From assembly GCA_027946365.1 (NCBI GenBank), contig JAPEUQ010000018.1:682001-746000 (forward strand): a DNA stretch of 64,000 nt, written 5' to 3'. The position numbers were made by a program, and so were the translations under genes. This document shows, piece after piece, positions 53,418-64,000 of this stretch (the stretch's first letter is position 1; each line of letters starts with the position of its first letter). Source of the DNA: Kalmusia sp. IMI 367209. Lineage: Eukaryota > Ascomycota > Dothideomycetes > Pleosporales > Didymosphaeriaceae. The notes beneath the pieces were generated by a model, which made no database searches, was not told the DNA's origin, and was given only the letters and a program-made list of their open reading frames with translations.

Positions 53418-54943
53418 CTAACTCCATAGTAGTCTCCTATCCAACGAGGCAGACAACTGTCTTTCAAGAATCCTTCGTAGTGGCGTATTACTCTTCTTTA
53501 CCGGCAAATGAACCTTTACCAACAATTCCTCCTCTCTGTCTATCTCGTTGGCCCACTTCTCAGTCCGCTGTTTCCGATTCACCAAGATCGGCGATCGAGG
53601 CGTGTCGTCCGACTCTGAGATGACTGAGTCGACGGGGCTATGGACTTCCTTGTGCAGCTCGGGAGCTTTTATAGGCTGTAACACAGCGACATTCCGGCTC
53701 TGCTGCCGGGCAATAATGCGTCTGAGTGGGGTGTTATTGTAGCGTGCCTTTATTTCTTCGATTCTGTCGCGCTCGTCTTTAGCTTCCTTGTCTAGACGCA
53801 ATGCGCGCGCTTCACGGCTTTCGCTCGTCGAGTCGAAGTATGCTTGGGTTCGTTGTTAGTTTCTCTGAAATAAAGCATTGGGCCGTAGTACGTACGTTTC
53901 TCTCTCGAAAAGGAAGACTTCACACCGAGATGATCAATGATACTCGCCCCCGAAACGTGTCTGTACGCAGTGCAGCGACTGTCCCATATAGCAACATCTC
54001 CCGATTTCCACTTCCGCCGGACAACGTGCTCTGCCGATGACTGGATGTGATAGTCAAGTAATTCAAGAAACTTGTCTGGGAACTTGGATTAGCACATTTT
54101 CCTGGGGTATTTACAATGGGTAGACTAACCAGACTCTTTCTTCTTGAGCTCTGGAAACCGCGTTACAGACTCTGGCGTCACGTTCAATGCTCTTAGCCCC
54201 GTGACTGGGTGAGTCTGAATGGCAGGATGTTTGGCGCTGAGAGATCCATGAGTATGGACTGCAGTCAAGCTATCCAAGAACTGCTGAAGTGGCTTGCTCA
54301 AAGCATCATACAGTCCGTACTGTGAGACCCATGCTGTCTCTCCAAGATTCTTGCTTGATTCTCCAAAGCTCAACAGAGAGAAACTAGGCGGCTGGTACTC
54401 ATAGCTCGCATCTGTGTGCCATTCGTCATGAGATTGTGTTGACGGTGCCGAATCTTGGGGGACTTGTTTGGTATACTGTGTACTGACGGAGCTGTAGCTT
54501 GAATCGAAGTGCTTGATAATGCGATCTTGCGCTTCGGACCCAAAATCTTGATCCTCGAAGATTATGACGCCGCGGTCTGTTAACAGTGATGCCAATTCAT
54601 CCAACTCTTCACCTCCCAGCGCTGATATTTGAATGCCAGATAGTACGGTCCCGATAGAATCACTGAGATCGATGCGGGAGGCTTCTGCAAGCCGGGATTT
54701 CTCGTCAGTAACCAAGCCACCGTCCAGTGACGTGCGCAGCGTTATTGATGATGCAGAATCAGGCAAAGCCTTTCCAAGGTTTTGTCGTACGTCTGGCACC
54801 GCCATCTTGTCACTTTGCTCTTCTTCCGTGTTCGAGTTCACTGGCTCAATTCGTGTCGCACTCTTGCTCATCAACTCTTGTAGGATGCCGATTCGTTGTC
54901 GATCAAAGGTATTGCGATACGTACTCCATGTGTTCGATAGCAT
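53418..54943 (-). CDS. TauD/TfdA-like dioxygenase with altered metal site and long C-terminus
   Basis: Family of Fe(II)/2-oxoglutarate dioxygenases that act on taurine, sulfonates and related acids. The 472-aa protein has exons 54130-54943, 53896-54075 and 53418-53842 (introns 54 and 53 nt, phases correct). Start is the ATG at 54943. The first two ligands are His176 and Asp178 in EWHTDASY. The third His, expected seven residues into the WDNRxxxH motif, is Tyr309 (WDSRCTAYRHV), a CAC/CAT-to-TAC-type change. The normal fold end (KPYFDS) is followed by about 135 extra residues, with a charged helix and a repeated motif NTPLRRI near 368 and 450. It may be inactive or have changed chemistry. Confidence 0.85.
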
Positions 54944-55385
54944 ACCACGCACGCATAGTTACGACGTCGGAACATCGCAACGAGAAGAAGCGGCAGAAGA
55001 TTATATGCAGGTGGTTGACAAGCGCACTGATGGGGTGTGGGGTGAGGTTGGTGTGGCTTGGGGCTGGGGATGGGATTGGTTGAAAGGGAACAATGGATGG
55101 CGCAATTCGCTTGGGTTATAGCATCAGTGCTGGGGTTGAATTGCGATGCTGCGTTTGGCTTTTGATTCGCGATTTCTTTGAATTCTTTCGAATTGAAGAT
55201 TCCGAAGTCGGCGATAGCGAATCAAAATAACTATATTAGTCATGCTTATCTCTAGGAGCCGATTGCCGTGAGGATATACGCAGGTCTTAGATGCACACTG
55301 TAAAACTTGCAGGACACGATCGCTGGGCTGTCTCTAGAACACGGCCCGATTCCATTGCAACGAATTGACATATTTTACACCTTCC

Positions 55386-56628
55386 TCATGGGCCAACATT
55401 GACATTTGTTTCGTTCAAGTCATAGGACCCCTTCAATGTGTGCGCCCCATTTGTACCATTCCGTTCCCCGTTGTTAACGCCATTAGGAATAGCAGCTTGG
55501 ACTTCTTTCACTTCCTTCTCCTCTGCGTACTCAGGCTTTCCACGGTATTCACTCAGCCCCACACCATTCACGCTATCAAAGGACGGTCGCTCTCCAAAGA
55601 TTGCTGTGCGTTTCCCTTCCCGCTCTTCGTGGTTGTAGCCTCCAGGCACAGCACGGTGAGCGACAACTCGGTTATCCCAAAAAGGCACACTTCCGGGCTC
55701 CCACTTCCATCGCACCGTTAAGTCATCCGCAGTGTGTAGATGGCTGTGATATCACGCGTTAGCTTTGCTTCAGGACACAATCTTCTAGTTTTAGACGTAC
55801 TCGCGCAGGAATGCAAGCGCATGCGACGCCTCCGCTCCTTTCAGTCCTTCAAGATGAATGACGAAGGCCGGATTGTAAAATAAGCTCTTCACTTTTGTAA
55901 CAGGATGCGTGCGAACTAGTGGATGCGTCCGCCTCACTGGTGCGCGGAAAGGCTGTGTTCCTCGATTAATTGCATTCACATAGCCATGTTCGGACGTGTG
56001 CACGGCGTCAAGTCCATCGAAAAGCTTCTGGAAATGCGGACTCAGCTTGTCGTATAATGCCGTCTGTGAGGTCCAGATTGTATCACCGCCTGTCTCAGGG
56101 GTGCGGATCAGACGGAGCATGGTGTACGCAGGTGGGTTCGCTTCGAATGAGTGATCGGAATGAAAGTCAGCGCCATAGTTTGCAAAGGTACGGATATCGC
56201 TGACGAGGTCAGTACTATACTATAGGGGGGGGGGGTTCATGATTGTACTCGTCACGTCCCAAGATAGTCACGTGTCTGGGGTCAACTTGGTTGGGGTCAC
56301 GATCTTGCAGTCCGTAATGTTTCGTGAGCTCGTATTGCTGGTCAGTTGTGATGTCTTGGTCACGGAAAAAAATTACACCTCGTTCAGCTACAAGAAGCGC
56401 GAGCTCGTCTTTCTGGGATGGTGTGAGTTGGTTCAGTTGGATGCCAGTGAGCTCGGTGCCGATATAAGGCGTGAGGTTCTTGATGGAGGTGGCAGCTGAT
56501 AAGAGGTTGGTTTTAGAGGCGTTGGCATAAAATGCACGGTCCTTGGGTGGCACGAACTCCTTTACTGGCGGATGTGGCGCCTTATATTCCAGAACTTCTG
56601 GTGTCAGGCCGGTGTGAGTGAGCGTCAT
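55386..56628 (-). CDS. TauD/TfdA-like 2-oxoglutarate dioxygenase
   Basis: A 378-aa enzyme from exons 56249-56628, 55801-56199 and 55386-55743, with introns of 49 and 57 nt and clean phases. The metal triad is complete: His and Asp in GADFHSDHSFE, and the third His in FWDNRVVAHRAV. The 2-oxoglutarate-binding Arg is likely the one in EGKRTAIFGERP. Intron 1 carries a run of 11 C on the coding strand. It lies beside a related but divergent dioxygenase and head-to-head with an MFS transporter across 667 nt, so uptake and oxidation of a sulfonate or similar acid is a fair inference. Confidence 0.92.
56225..56235. repeat. 11-G homopolymer in an intron
   Basis: Eleven consecutive G on the plus strand, inside intron 1 of the second dioxygenase gene. 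Length is likely to vary between isolates and to be unreliable in assembly. It lies between donor and branch region, so it does not alter the protein. Confidence 0.9.
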
Positions 56629-57295
56629 CGTAACGACTGCGATAGATATCGGTTCGGCAAATCCAGTGACTAAACGAAGCAGACTTATATACGCTTATCA
56701 AGTGTCACTAGCAAGCATTCAGGCTTACTGTGCCATTAGTGAGGCCATGTTCAGCATATCGGAATTATAATTCGTTCGGCTGCCAGGGTTTCCGATGCGA
56801 GTTGAGATTGGTATTACTCTTTGCCAGCTTATGGGCTGGCATTGAAGATCAGTAACTGCAGCAGTTTTCACGCGCGTTGTACCTGCTTGACCAATCTGCC
56901 TGCCTTCTCGTAACTCATTATCGAGAGTTGGCACATCATCCTGACACTTCTGAACATACAAGTCTCGAAATGCCGATCTCATGTGCTCCCGTGTCGCAAT
57001 CATCGTATTTCTCGCGTGCTCCAATGCCGAAGAAATCCGACGCGCGCTCATTGGCCGCCCCCACAGCCAACAACACTCCACGCTTGGGAAACCCGCTCGC
57101 CTACGTACTCGATTCAAATCATCACGGCCCGCCCATAGAGCGACGCATTGTTATCGAGAGGCGCGGGGCTTGCATCCTTCGGGGTACGAAATTCGACTTG
57201 GCCCCGATGTCCGGCTGTATCACCCGGGGTACTTAACATCATGCATTCCGGTTACATAGCCGGCATTGGGTGTGAACTCGGTTGAATTATAGAAT
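56629..57295. other. Divergent promoter of the dioxygenase and MFS genes
   Basis: 667 nt without a supported gene. Short frames are present on both strands at 56725-57117, and I regard them as chance. Confidence 0.5.
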
Positions 57296-59058
57296 ATGGC
57301 TGATGTTGAAAAGAGGACCGCTGGTGACCCAGAGAAGATTTCTCCCAGTCCTGCGATTGAGTATGACAGCAGCTCTGATGAGATCGGGTCGACCACCGAG
57401 GTCTATGATTCCTCGCGAGTTGACCCTGTGCTTGCTAAGAAGATGGCTTTGGTAAACGCTGCTATTGACGAGATTGGAATGACGCCGTTTCAATGGAAGC
57501 TGTTCTTCTTCAATGGATTCGGATATGCTGTGGATTCAGTACGTGGAAAGGAAGCCCATCTCAAAATATCAACTGCTAACTATCACATAGCTTCTCATCG
57601 TATGCCAATCAATTGCGCAGCCAGCTGTGGACCTTGAATTTGGAAGGCCGGTTCAGAAGATTGCTGGAGTTGCCCTCGCCTCCCAAATCGGTTTATTGTT
57701 CGGCGCCGCAATCTGGGGGTTTACTGCAGATATCATCGGACGCAAGCTCGCCTTTAATAGTAGTCTATTGATCTGTGCAGCTTTCGTGTTGATTGCTGGC
57801 GGTATGCCTGATTATTACTCCTTCTCCACCATGTAAGTTCCAATGTCCAGACTGCGTAGCTTTTCAGATGATTGGGTATGGGACCATCCTATCTCCAAAA
57901 TTAATATCGATGTAGGGTTGCCATCTATTCCGCTGGCGCTGGCGGTAATTACATCCTCGATGCGACCAACCTCCTGGAGTTTCTCCCCTTCAAGAATGCT
58001 TGGTTAGTCACCTTCATGTCGATCTGGTGGGCCGTCGGCTACACTATTACTGGTCTTTTCGCATGGGCTTTCATGAGCAATTACAGCTGTCCTTCAACAG
58101 CAACAGGGCCGGCCGAATGTCCCAAGTCGGAGAACTGGGGCTGGCGCTACCTTCACTTCACCTCTGGCAGTTTGGTTCTCGTGCTTAGCGTGGCACGGTT
58201 GTTATTTGTGCGCATGAAGCAAACGCCGCGATGGCTCGTTGCACAAAACCGGGATGCAGATGCTTTCAAGGTACTACAGGATCTTGCCACGCAATATAAA
58301 CGACCCCTTTCTCTTCGACTCGAAGATCTTGAAACCGAAGGTCGAGTTCTGCATACGGAAAAATCGCGATGGTCCTCACTCCGTCTCTGGAAACATGTCG
58401 GAGGCTTGTTCGAAACCCGTCTGCTGGCCTGGTCTACTACCGTGATCATAGCTAACTGGTTCGTAATCGGCATGGTGTCGCCACTGTACACGATTTTCCT
58501 GCCGTACTACCTCGCGACCAGAGGCGCTGATGTATATGGCACGCCTTCGAACTATACAACATGGAGAAACTACGCGATCAATCAGATTGCTGGATTAGGT
58601 GGGCCAATCATCGCAGGTATCCTGGTCGAGATGAAAATCTTTGGGAGACGAGGGACGCTTGCTTTTGGTGCGCTTCTCACCATGATACTGCAGTTCGGCT
58701 ATGTGAGTCTATTCGTATTCTTGCTTTCAATTGACATGTATGCTAACTGTGTTAGACTCAAATTCGCACTCCAGCTCAAAATGTCGGCGTGAGTGCAGCT
58801 ATCACTGCTGCATCCAATATTTACTATGGTACGATCTATGCATATACCCCAGAGATTTTACCGAGTGCCCATCGTGCCACGGGATATGGTCTTTGCGTGG
58901 TGTTGAACCGAGTTGGAGGTATCAGTGGTGTCTTGATCGGGAGTTATGCTAATGTTGAGACTACGGCGCCGCTTTTTGTTTGTGCAAGTCTTTTTGGCTT
59001 GTTGATAGTCTTGAGTCTTCTGCTGCCATTTGAAACGAGGGGAAGACGGAGTGTATAG
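57296..59058 (+). CDS. MFS transporter, SVOP/phosphate-symporter-like
   Basis: A 524-aa transporter from exons 57296-57538, 57591-57832, 57916-58702 and 58756-59058, with introns of 52, 83 and 53 nt, all in phase. The N-terminal 60 residues are Ser/Asp-rich and cytosolic. Helix 1 begins FQWKLFFFNGFGYAVDS. Other family marks are GFTADIIGRKLAF (helix 2-3 loop), TPRWLV after helix 6, and YTPEILPSAHRATGYG in the C-terminal half. This group (synaptic-vesicle SV2/SVOP-like) carries organic ions, nicotinate, sulfonates or sugars. The link to the TauD genes suggests an acid substrate, but this is inference. Confidence 0.92.
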
Positions 59059-59426
59059 ACTGGAGCATGTACATTTAGGCAATCATATGGATAGCTGTAC
59101 GAGTGGCATGCCGTAGCAACATGGATAGTCTCTTCTATGCCAAGTAAGCAGTCTCGGTACATCGAATTGTGTCTGACGATCCGCATGCGATAGCTTGATT
59201 ACAACCTACCTTTAGACCCTTGACAGGATACTTTGTTTAGATTGTACGTGCATGGCATTGTTTCGTCCGTAAAGTATGCTAACTCTTTCGCCGGGTATCG
59301 CAACCATACGCCAAAGATTTTTTGATGATGCGTATGCATATCATGAGTCTTGAGATAGCTTGAGCTGTGAAGTATTACTAAAGCTTCTGTTGGCTACTGT
59401 TTGTGGCGTATGTCGCGTCTGCAATC
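59059..59426. other. Convergent intergenic
   Basis: 368 nt between the ends of the transporter and RING-YEATS genes. No coding frame or RNA gene recognised. Confidence 0.5.
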
Positions 59427-60386
59427 CTATCTTTCTTCTCCATCCATGTGTGGCCATCGCACTGGACTCGCATCCCTCACGGGACTGGCCTCCCTAACTG
59501 GACTAGCTTCCCTCACAGGACTACCGTCTCTAATCGGACTCCCTCTGGCCTCCCCATCCACTCGCATCTCCGTCCTCCTCACATTCACCTCATGCCTCCC
59601 CTGCCTCCCCGCCCCCTCAAACACCAACATGCACTCCATACCCAACTCCCTCTTCCTCCTTCTCTCCTCCCACCCCACATCCCTATCTCCTCTTTCCACC
59701 CATTCCCACCCCTCTTTCAGCACCACAACAGCCCTCACACGGAAAATCCCCCATCCCAATCTCCGCACCTCAAAAGGCGGGTTATTTAGCACGACCTGAG
59801 ACGGCTGAAAAGTAGGATGCAAAAAAATCAGTACGTGATCAACGAGATCCGGCCGCGACAGCCGCACGAAGAACGTCCAGTCATGTTCATTCCCACTGGC
59901 TGGTTCGCTCTCATTCCCCTCCACGAGCGTGTGCCGATTGCCATAAAGCAGTATCACGCGCTCGCTCTCCTTGCCTTCTTCCCCGCCTCTTCGGTCGCTC
60001 TCTTCTTTCTTCCGCTCGGCGTACGTCTTGGGGTATCGCGCTTCTAGGTCTCGTGCTCGCGCTTCGTCGGTGGACGTGGTGGTCCTGGTCCGACACATGG
60101 GGCAGTTGGCTTCTAGACCGAAGGAAGCGTCGAACGATGGGTCGAAAGGGCGGAGGTCGAGGTCGAGCGCAGAGGGTGGGAGGGGTGTGGTGAAAGAGGT
60201 AGAGGCCCATTGGGTCATGCAGGTGTCGCAGAAGGTGTGGTCGCATGTTGTACGGACGGGGCAGAGGAGGAGGAGATGGCAGACCTGTGGGGAATGTTAG
60301 TAGTCTTTTAAGGAGGTTAGAAATGGCGGACGCACTGGGCAGAGATCGCCTTCTGCAATGGCCTCTATGGAAGGTATGCAGGCCAT
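59427..60386 (-). CDS. RING finger plus YEATS domain fusion protein
   Basis: A 302-aa protein from exons 60336-60386 and 59427-60284 across a 51-nt intron that splits the first zinc knuckle. A C3HC4 RING uses Cys16, Cys19, Cys31, His33, Cys36, Cys39, Cys78 and Cys81 (CDHTFCDTC, CPMC). A charged linker leads to a YEATS domain at about 150-210. It contains HDWTFFVRL, then FLHPTF, then PPFEVRRLGWGIF. His173, Thr175, Phe176, Trp195 and Gly196 match the acyl-lysine pocket of Taf14 (His59, Thr61, Phe62, Trp81, Gly82). The tail has five SPxR(D/E) repeats. Likely role: a ubiquitin ligase directed to acetylated or crotonylated chromatin. The family members I know carry no RING. Confidence 0.85.
59464..59553. 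repeat. 18-bp coding minisatellite, five units
   Basis: Degenerate tandem copies of an 18-bp unit beginning GGACT, in frame with the RING-YEATS gene, where each unit encodes one (A/G)SPVR(D/E) hexapeptide on the minus strand. Because the unit is a multiple of three, copy-number change would keep the frame. Confidence 0.85.
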
Positions 60387-60813
60387 GGCAGATGCAAACA
60401 CCGAGGGTAGGGTATTTTGAAAAGTCTGCCGTGCAAGCTGACTTCAGGTCACGGCAGAGGTTGACCTGAGGATCATATTCTAGGCTCGCGAGTAGCTAAT
60501 CACACTGTTTTCGTTGGCTGAGTGTTTGGTAAAGGTCCATCGAACGCGATGACGTTCGCCTAGCTCCGGACGGTCCACACGCACGGCCCTTCCGCGCGCT
60601 GATCTAATACGAGCATCGTACGAAGATCCATTTTAGACAGAGGATCGCTCTGCATAGTAGAAAGTATTGAGAGGTGTGCATTGGTGAATCCGTAGTGTAC
60701 ACTTTTTGAGATGCATCATAGCATCCATATAGTCAAGCGCTTTATCGCTCTAACAGATCCATCTAGAAATGGTGACCCTAGTATCATACAACATGTTCAT
60801 GGAACCAGCTAGC
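60387..60813. other. Intergenic between two minus-strand genes
   Basis: 427 nt. Contains the promoter of the RING-YEATS gene and the 3' end of the third Zn2Cys6 gene. No coding frame. Confidence 0.5.
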
Positions 60814-63654
60814 TCACAAGCTGAAGTCTGGCATTTGAATATCATCCTCCATTAAACCCAACAAATACCTCGAGCCTGAAAACCAATCTTGCACATTTGT
60901 CGGGTTTCCCGGCTGCAATCCAGAACCACTTGGAGCCATACTCGCATCGAAGCTACCAGGTGGGAACGTCTCCGCCCCGGTTCCGATGGTAGAAAAGCCA
61001 GTCATCGGCCACGCTGCGTTTGGCATCAATCCCAGTGCACTTAGATACGGGTCAAATTGGGTCATGGTGTTCAAATTGATACCAGAGTCAGCAGCACCTG
61101 AGGGATAGAAGCCGCTCTGGCTTGGTTGTGATGGCGAGGTTGTAACGGTAACTGATTCTTTTGTCTTCGCTTCGACGTAAAGCTTTGCGACTTGCAGGAA
61201 GAGATGACACATCTTGTACAGCTTGTCTGCGCCCTCGGAGATCGTGCGACATGACTCAAGGCTGACGACAAAGTCTGAGAGAGAATTCAGATCCGAAGGC
61301 TCGCAATGCAAGACAGCGTGGCAGAATATGACGATAAATGGAGTAAAAGGTGCCTGGAGAATAGCCCTGTTTGAAATGAGTACAGGTAGAACGTGTAAGG
61401 AGTATGTGAATAGCTACTCCTTGACTCACCAATGGATATAACCTGACCATAAATCTTCATTCCCTTTAACATTAAACTGTTCTGCGCACCGCTGGTGGGC
61501 TACAAGAGCTGCACGGGCCGACTCAAGACATTCTCTGTTGAAAGAAACGTTATCAGGGCTGATAGCTCGCTGTATCAAAGCGCACGTTGAATAGTGCATG
61601 ACAACGTCTGCGTGGTAGAAAATATCGCCGATCTGACAATATATCAGCATCGTTCGACTTGAATGCTAAAAGACTAAGAAGGGGTATGTTGGATGTTGTT
61701 CCCGCATCCAATTCACACTTACATAACTGAACGAACCTGGAAAAGTAAGCTTGACAGTCTGACGAGTCGTTAGCGAAGAGTGTCACACCTCCTTCAATCT
61801 CCTCGTAGCTTTCACTGTTAGAGATATCTGGACCTCGTAGGTTCTGCTGGGTTCTAGTTGGGAAGACGTATCGCCATCGCTTACGCATAGAAGGCGGGCC
61901 CGTCTGATTAGGGTCGGCGATGGGCTGCTTCGCGCTCGAATCCCCATAGTCTATCCCCAGGAAAGCAAAGTCGAAAGCACTTGCCTCGCCACGTTCACTC
62001 CAGGCCCGATTCAATGAGTCGACAAGTTCTGTCGCTGCAAGAGCGCGCTCATCCATTGGTCTTAGAAATCCCGCCGGGCTGAAGAGTTTTTCGTACGCTT
62101 TGCCTTGTATTTGGGCAACCTTGATCCAATAAAGCAACATTTCGGTGCCCTTCTGTCCCTGTTGAACAAGGGATCCGAAACGGGCGTGGTCTGAATCAAT
62201 ATTGGGATAAGGAAGGGACATATCCCAATCTTGAATAATGGAAGCGCGGCCTAAACGGAGCGACAGTGTTTTATCCATCATGTAGATGAACCAAAAAACG
62301 TGTATCTTGGCGTTACGCTCATCCTCGGAGTCATCCTTCATCGTCTGGTAACGATGATACCCGAGGTTCTGAGAGAGATGCGCTGCTGTAGAGATCATTG
62401 TCCAGCAAAGCGATGGTTTGCACATTTCAATAGCATGTGCTGAGCCAAGAAGGAGTGCCAAGATGTTTTCGTACGTCGCAGGAAGATATAAATCCAACTG
62501 GCTCATAGCACACTCGAGTTGTCGCTCGCACATGCGCGCAAGGCCGCGGTAGCTCTCCACCCTGTGCTCATTAGCTCCCTGGCCCCATCACCTGACCATG
62601 CACCCACCTTTTATCCACGACTGGATAGCACGAGAACTCGTAAAACAGGCTAGTCAGAACGCCGTACACGAGCATCCTTCGGCCAACGCCGCAATCTGCA
62701 GGCGATTCAAAAGCATCCCTGAAAACGTCTTTCATGTTAGGCATCTTCAGGAAGGGAAACACAACGGCGAACGACATGGTCGGATAGACTGATGCTTTGT
62801 CGATCACTTCGTTGACCAGTTCCCACGGGGGCCGCTCTAGATTAGCATGGTCAAGGTCGGCAAGCGACTTGTTTGAGAATGGGTATGTCAAAGATGTGGT
62901 CATCATATTAGTATAAGCGCCCTGCCTTGTCACCATGTCCTGCAAGGAGGTTAAGGCGGCCTTAATTTCTGCATTCTGTTCGATAGATGGCGTACTGCCA
63001 ACTGCCTGTTCCAGCAGCTCACGGGCGAACTCGGATTGGCGATTGATGGTAGTCTCGCCTTCGAAAGGAGCAGGAGTGGAGTTGTTCGCTTCCGAGCCAG
63101 AACGCGGGCTCCGGGTAGCGCTGATCTTATTCGATCTAGGCTGACTGTTCTGTTCGAAGTCACCTTTGAGGTCCAAATTGCCCAATTTGTTGGACAGTGC
63201 TTCGAGAACATGCTCGATGCCCGCGAGCCTATCTTCGATTCTGTCAATTTTCTTTTCGCTGGCAGCCCCTTAGCGGAAAGTCTTGCAGCAGGGAGTATCT
63301 GAAGAGCAAGCATACTATTCGTCTGAAATATGGACTCGCTGCCGTTGTGGCTTTTGAGTTGGTGCAGTGGTGGTGCAAGCTGCAAGTGTTAGTGGACAAG
63401 ATCGTCCTCACCTTGGCCGCAGGGAAATAGACGACGTTGAAAAATTGTGCCAAGCAGAACATAAAGACCTACTCAGCTTGCTGCTCTTGCAATTAGAGCA
63501 TGGGACTGCTCGATCACAGCGTATCTTGCGGGAGCGACAGCCATCGCACTGCTCCGTATCAGTCAACTGACAAGATGTCTTCTTGGGCGGGGCCACAAAC
63601 CGCCCGCTGCATGCGATTGTCGGCTGTCATATCCATTTCATCGGCCTGCTCCAT
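60814..63654 (-). CDS. Third Zn2Cys6 fungal-specific transcription factor, one unresolved junction
   Basis: A multi-exon regulator. Exons 63601-63654, 63551 to 63473, 63379 to 63316, 63258 to 62608 and 62561 onward join in phase. They give MEQADEMDMTADN, the cluster CDGCRSRKIRC, CSNC and a final Cys, then EYEKKIDRIEDRLAGIEH, the usual linker and coiled coil. The fungal_trans region includes CWTMISTAAHLSQNLGYHR. The last exons are about 61430-61632 (IGDIFYHADVVMHY) and 60814-61366 (introns 63 nt). The join between RFVQL and IGDIFYH is unclear. The strong donor at 61722 is in phase 1, while the continuing frame needs phase 0. The C-terminus is Gly/Pro-rich with an acidic end (EDDIQMPDF). Confidence 0.87.
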
Positions 63655-64000
63655 GTTTATGTCCGCGGGGCACGGGATGCTGTACGCCGAGATGCGAGGA
63701 GGGCGACCTCCACACGCAGTTGAGCAAAAACAGTAGATGGAAGCCTTCGGCGCCGGAGCGCTCGGGATGCGAGCGCCAAGCTACTACTGCGGACGAATTC
63801 GTCATGGCTAAAGCTGGCCCTCGCCGCGTCCGGTAAGCATCGTTACGCTTTTGGCCATGGATGCGAGAGATGCGGCCCAAGAGAACACGCAGCTGGTGAT
63901 GGGCGAGGTGGTGTTGGAAGACGCGCAGCGACAAGGCAGGGAAGTTCGCGTGATCCAGTGACGCGCCGCGCCTGCCGAGAAGAGGATAACCTACGCCTAC
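63655..64000. other. Right edge, promoter side of the regulator
   Basis: About 345 nt upstream of the third regulator. No supported coding frame. A neighbouring gene may begin beyond the window. Confidence 0.4.

Noticed and set aside
1..64000. Repeat-induced point mutation (RIP) over the window
   Set aside because: The His-to-Tyr changes fit C-to-T, but the surrounding genes are intact and there are no repeated copies or dense C-to-T decay. A dinucleotide index by window would settle it.
1..64000. CRISPR arrays, insertion sequences, transposons or prophage
   Set aside because: No regularly spaced repeats, transposase, integrase or reverse transcriptase motifs were seen on either strand.

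Overview
This window is nuclear DNA from a filamentous ascomycete. I infer Pezizomycotina, and Dothideomycetes/Pleosporales is plausible but unproven. The signs are genes split by 46-121 nt GT-AG introns, a HET-domain protein, Zn2Cys6 regulators with fungal-type C-terminal halves, a highly reducing polyketide synthase (HR-PKS) and a HET-C2-type glycolipid transfer protein. I saw no CRISPR array, bacterial operon, transposase or reverse transcriptase. Exon borders were worked out by hand from splice consensus and reading phase.

Left part (1-17.8 kb): a secreted BBE-type FAD oxidoreductase cut by the left edge, a monocarboxylate-type MFS transporter, and a HET protein. Next comes what looks like a sugar-acid/lactone catabolic cluster: an HpcH/HpaI aldolase broken by one in-frame stop, a Zn2Cys6 regulator, a quinate/sugar-type MFS transporter, a D-2-hydroxyacid dehydrogenase, a second Zn2Cys6 regulator, and an SMP-30/gluconolactonase-like enzyme. 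Promoters across this block carry TCGG-Nx-CCGA palindromes of the kind Zn2Cys6 dimers bind.

Polyketide part (17.8-28.4 kb): a BAHD-type acyltransferase and a 2,527-aa HR-PKS (KS-AT-DH-MT-ER-KR-ACP) share a 1.05-kb divergent promoter. The PKS has a Tyr in place of the second catalytic His of its ketosynthase.

Middle (29-47 kb): a secreted protein with an acidic then a lysine-rich segment ahead of an NAGPA-like (phosphodiester glycosidase) domain, a 2EXR-like protein, a Ser/Ala/Gly-rich probable GPI protein, the glycolipid transfer protein, a tartrate/isopropylmalate-type dehydrogenase, a disrupted mitochondrial inner-membrane peptidase (IMP2-like), NAD-isocitrate dehydrogenase subunit 2, a SAM methyltransferase, and a pirin with an N-terminal hydrophobic helix.

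Right part (47-64 kb): a run of small unrecognised minus-strand ORFs, several with one or two membrane segments, and a tRNA-like element. Then come two TauD/TfdA dioxygenases (one lacking its third metal ligand) next to an MFS transporter, a RING-YEATS fusion protein with a minisatellite-encoded tail, and a third Zn2Cys6 regulator.

Several genes carry lesions: a stop codon in the aldolase, shifts in the peptidase, and His-to-Tyr changes in the PKS and one dioxygenase. Some may be real decay and some may be assembly error. I flag which is which where the sequence allows.
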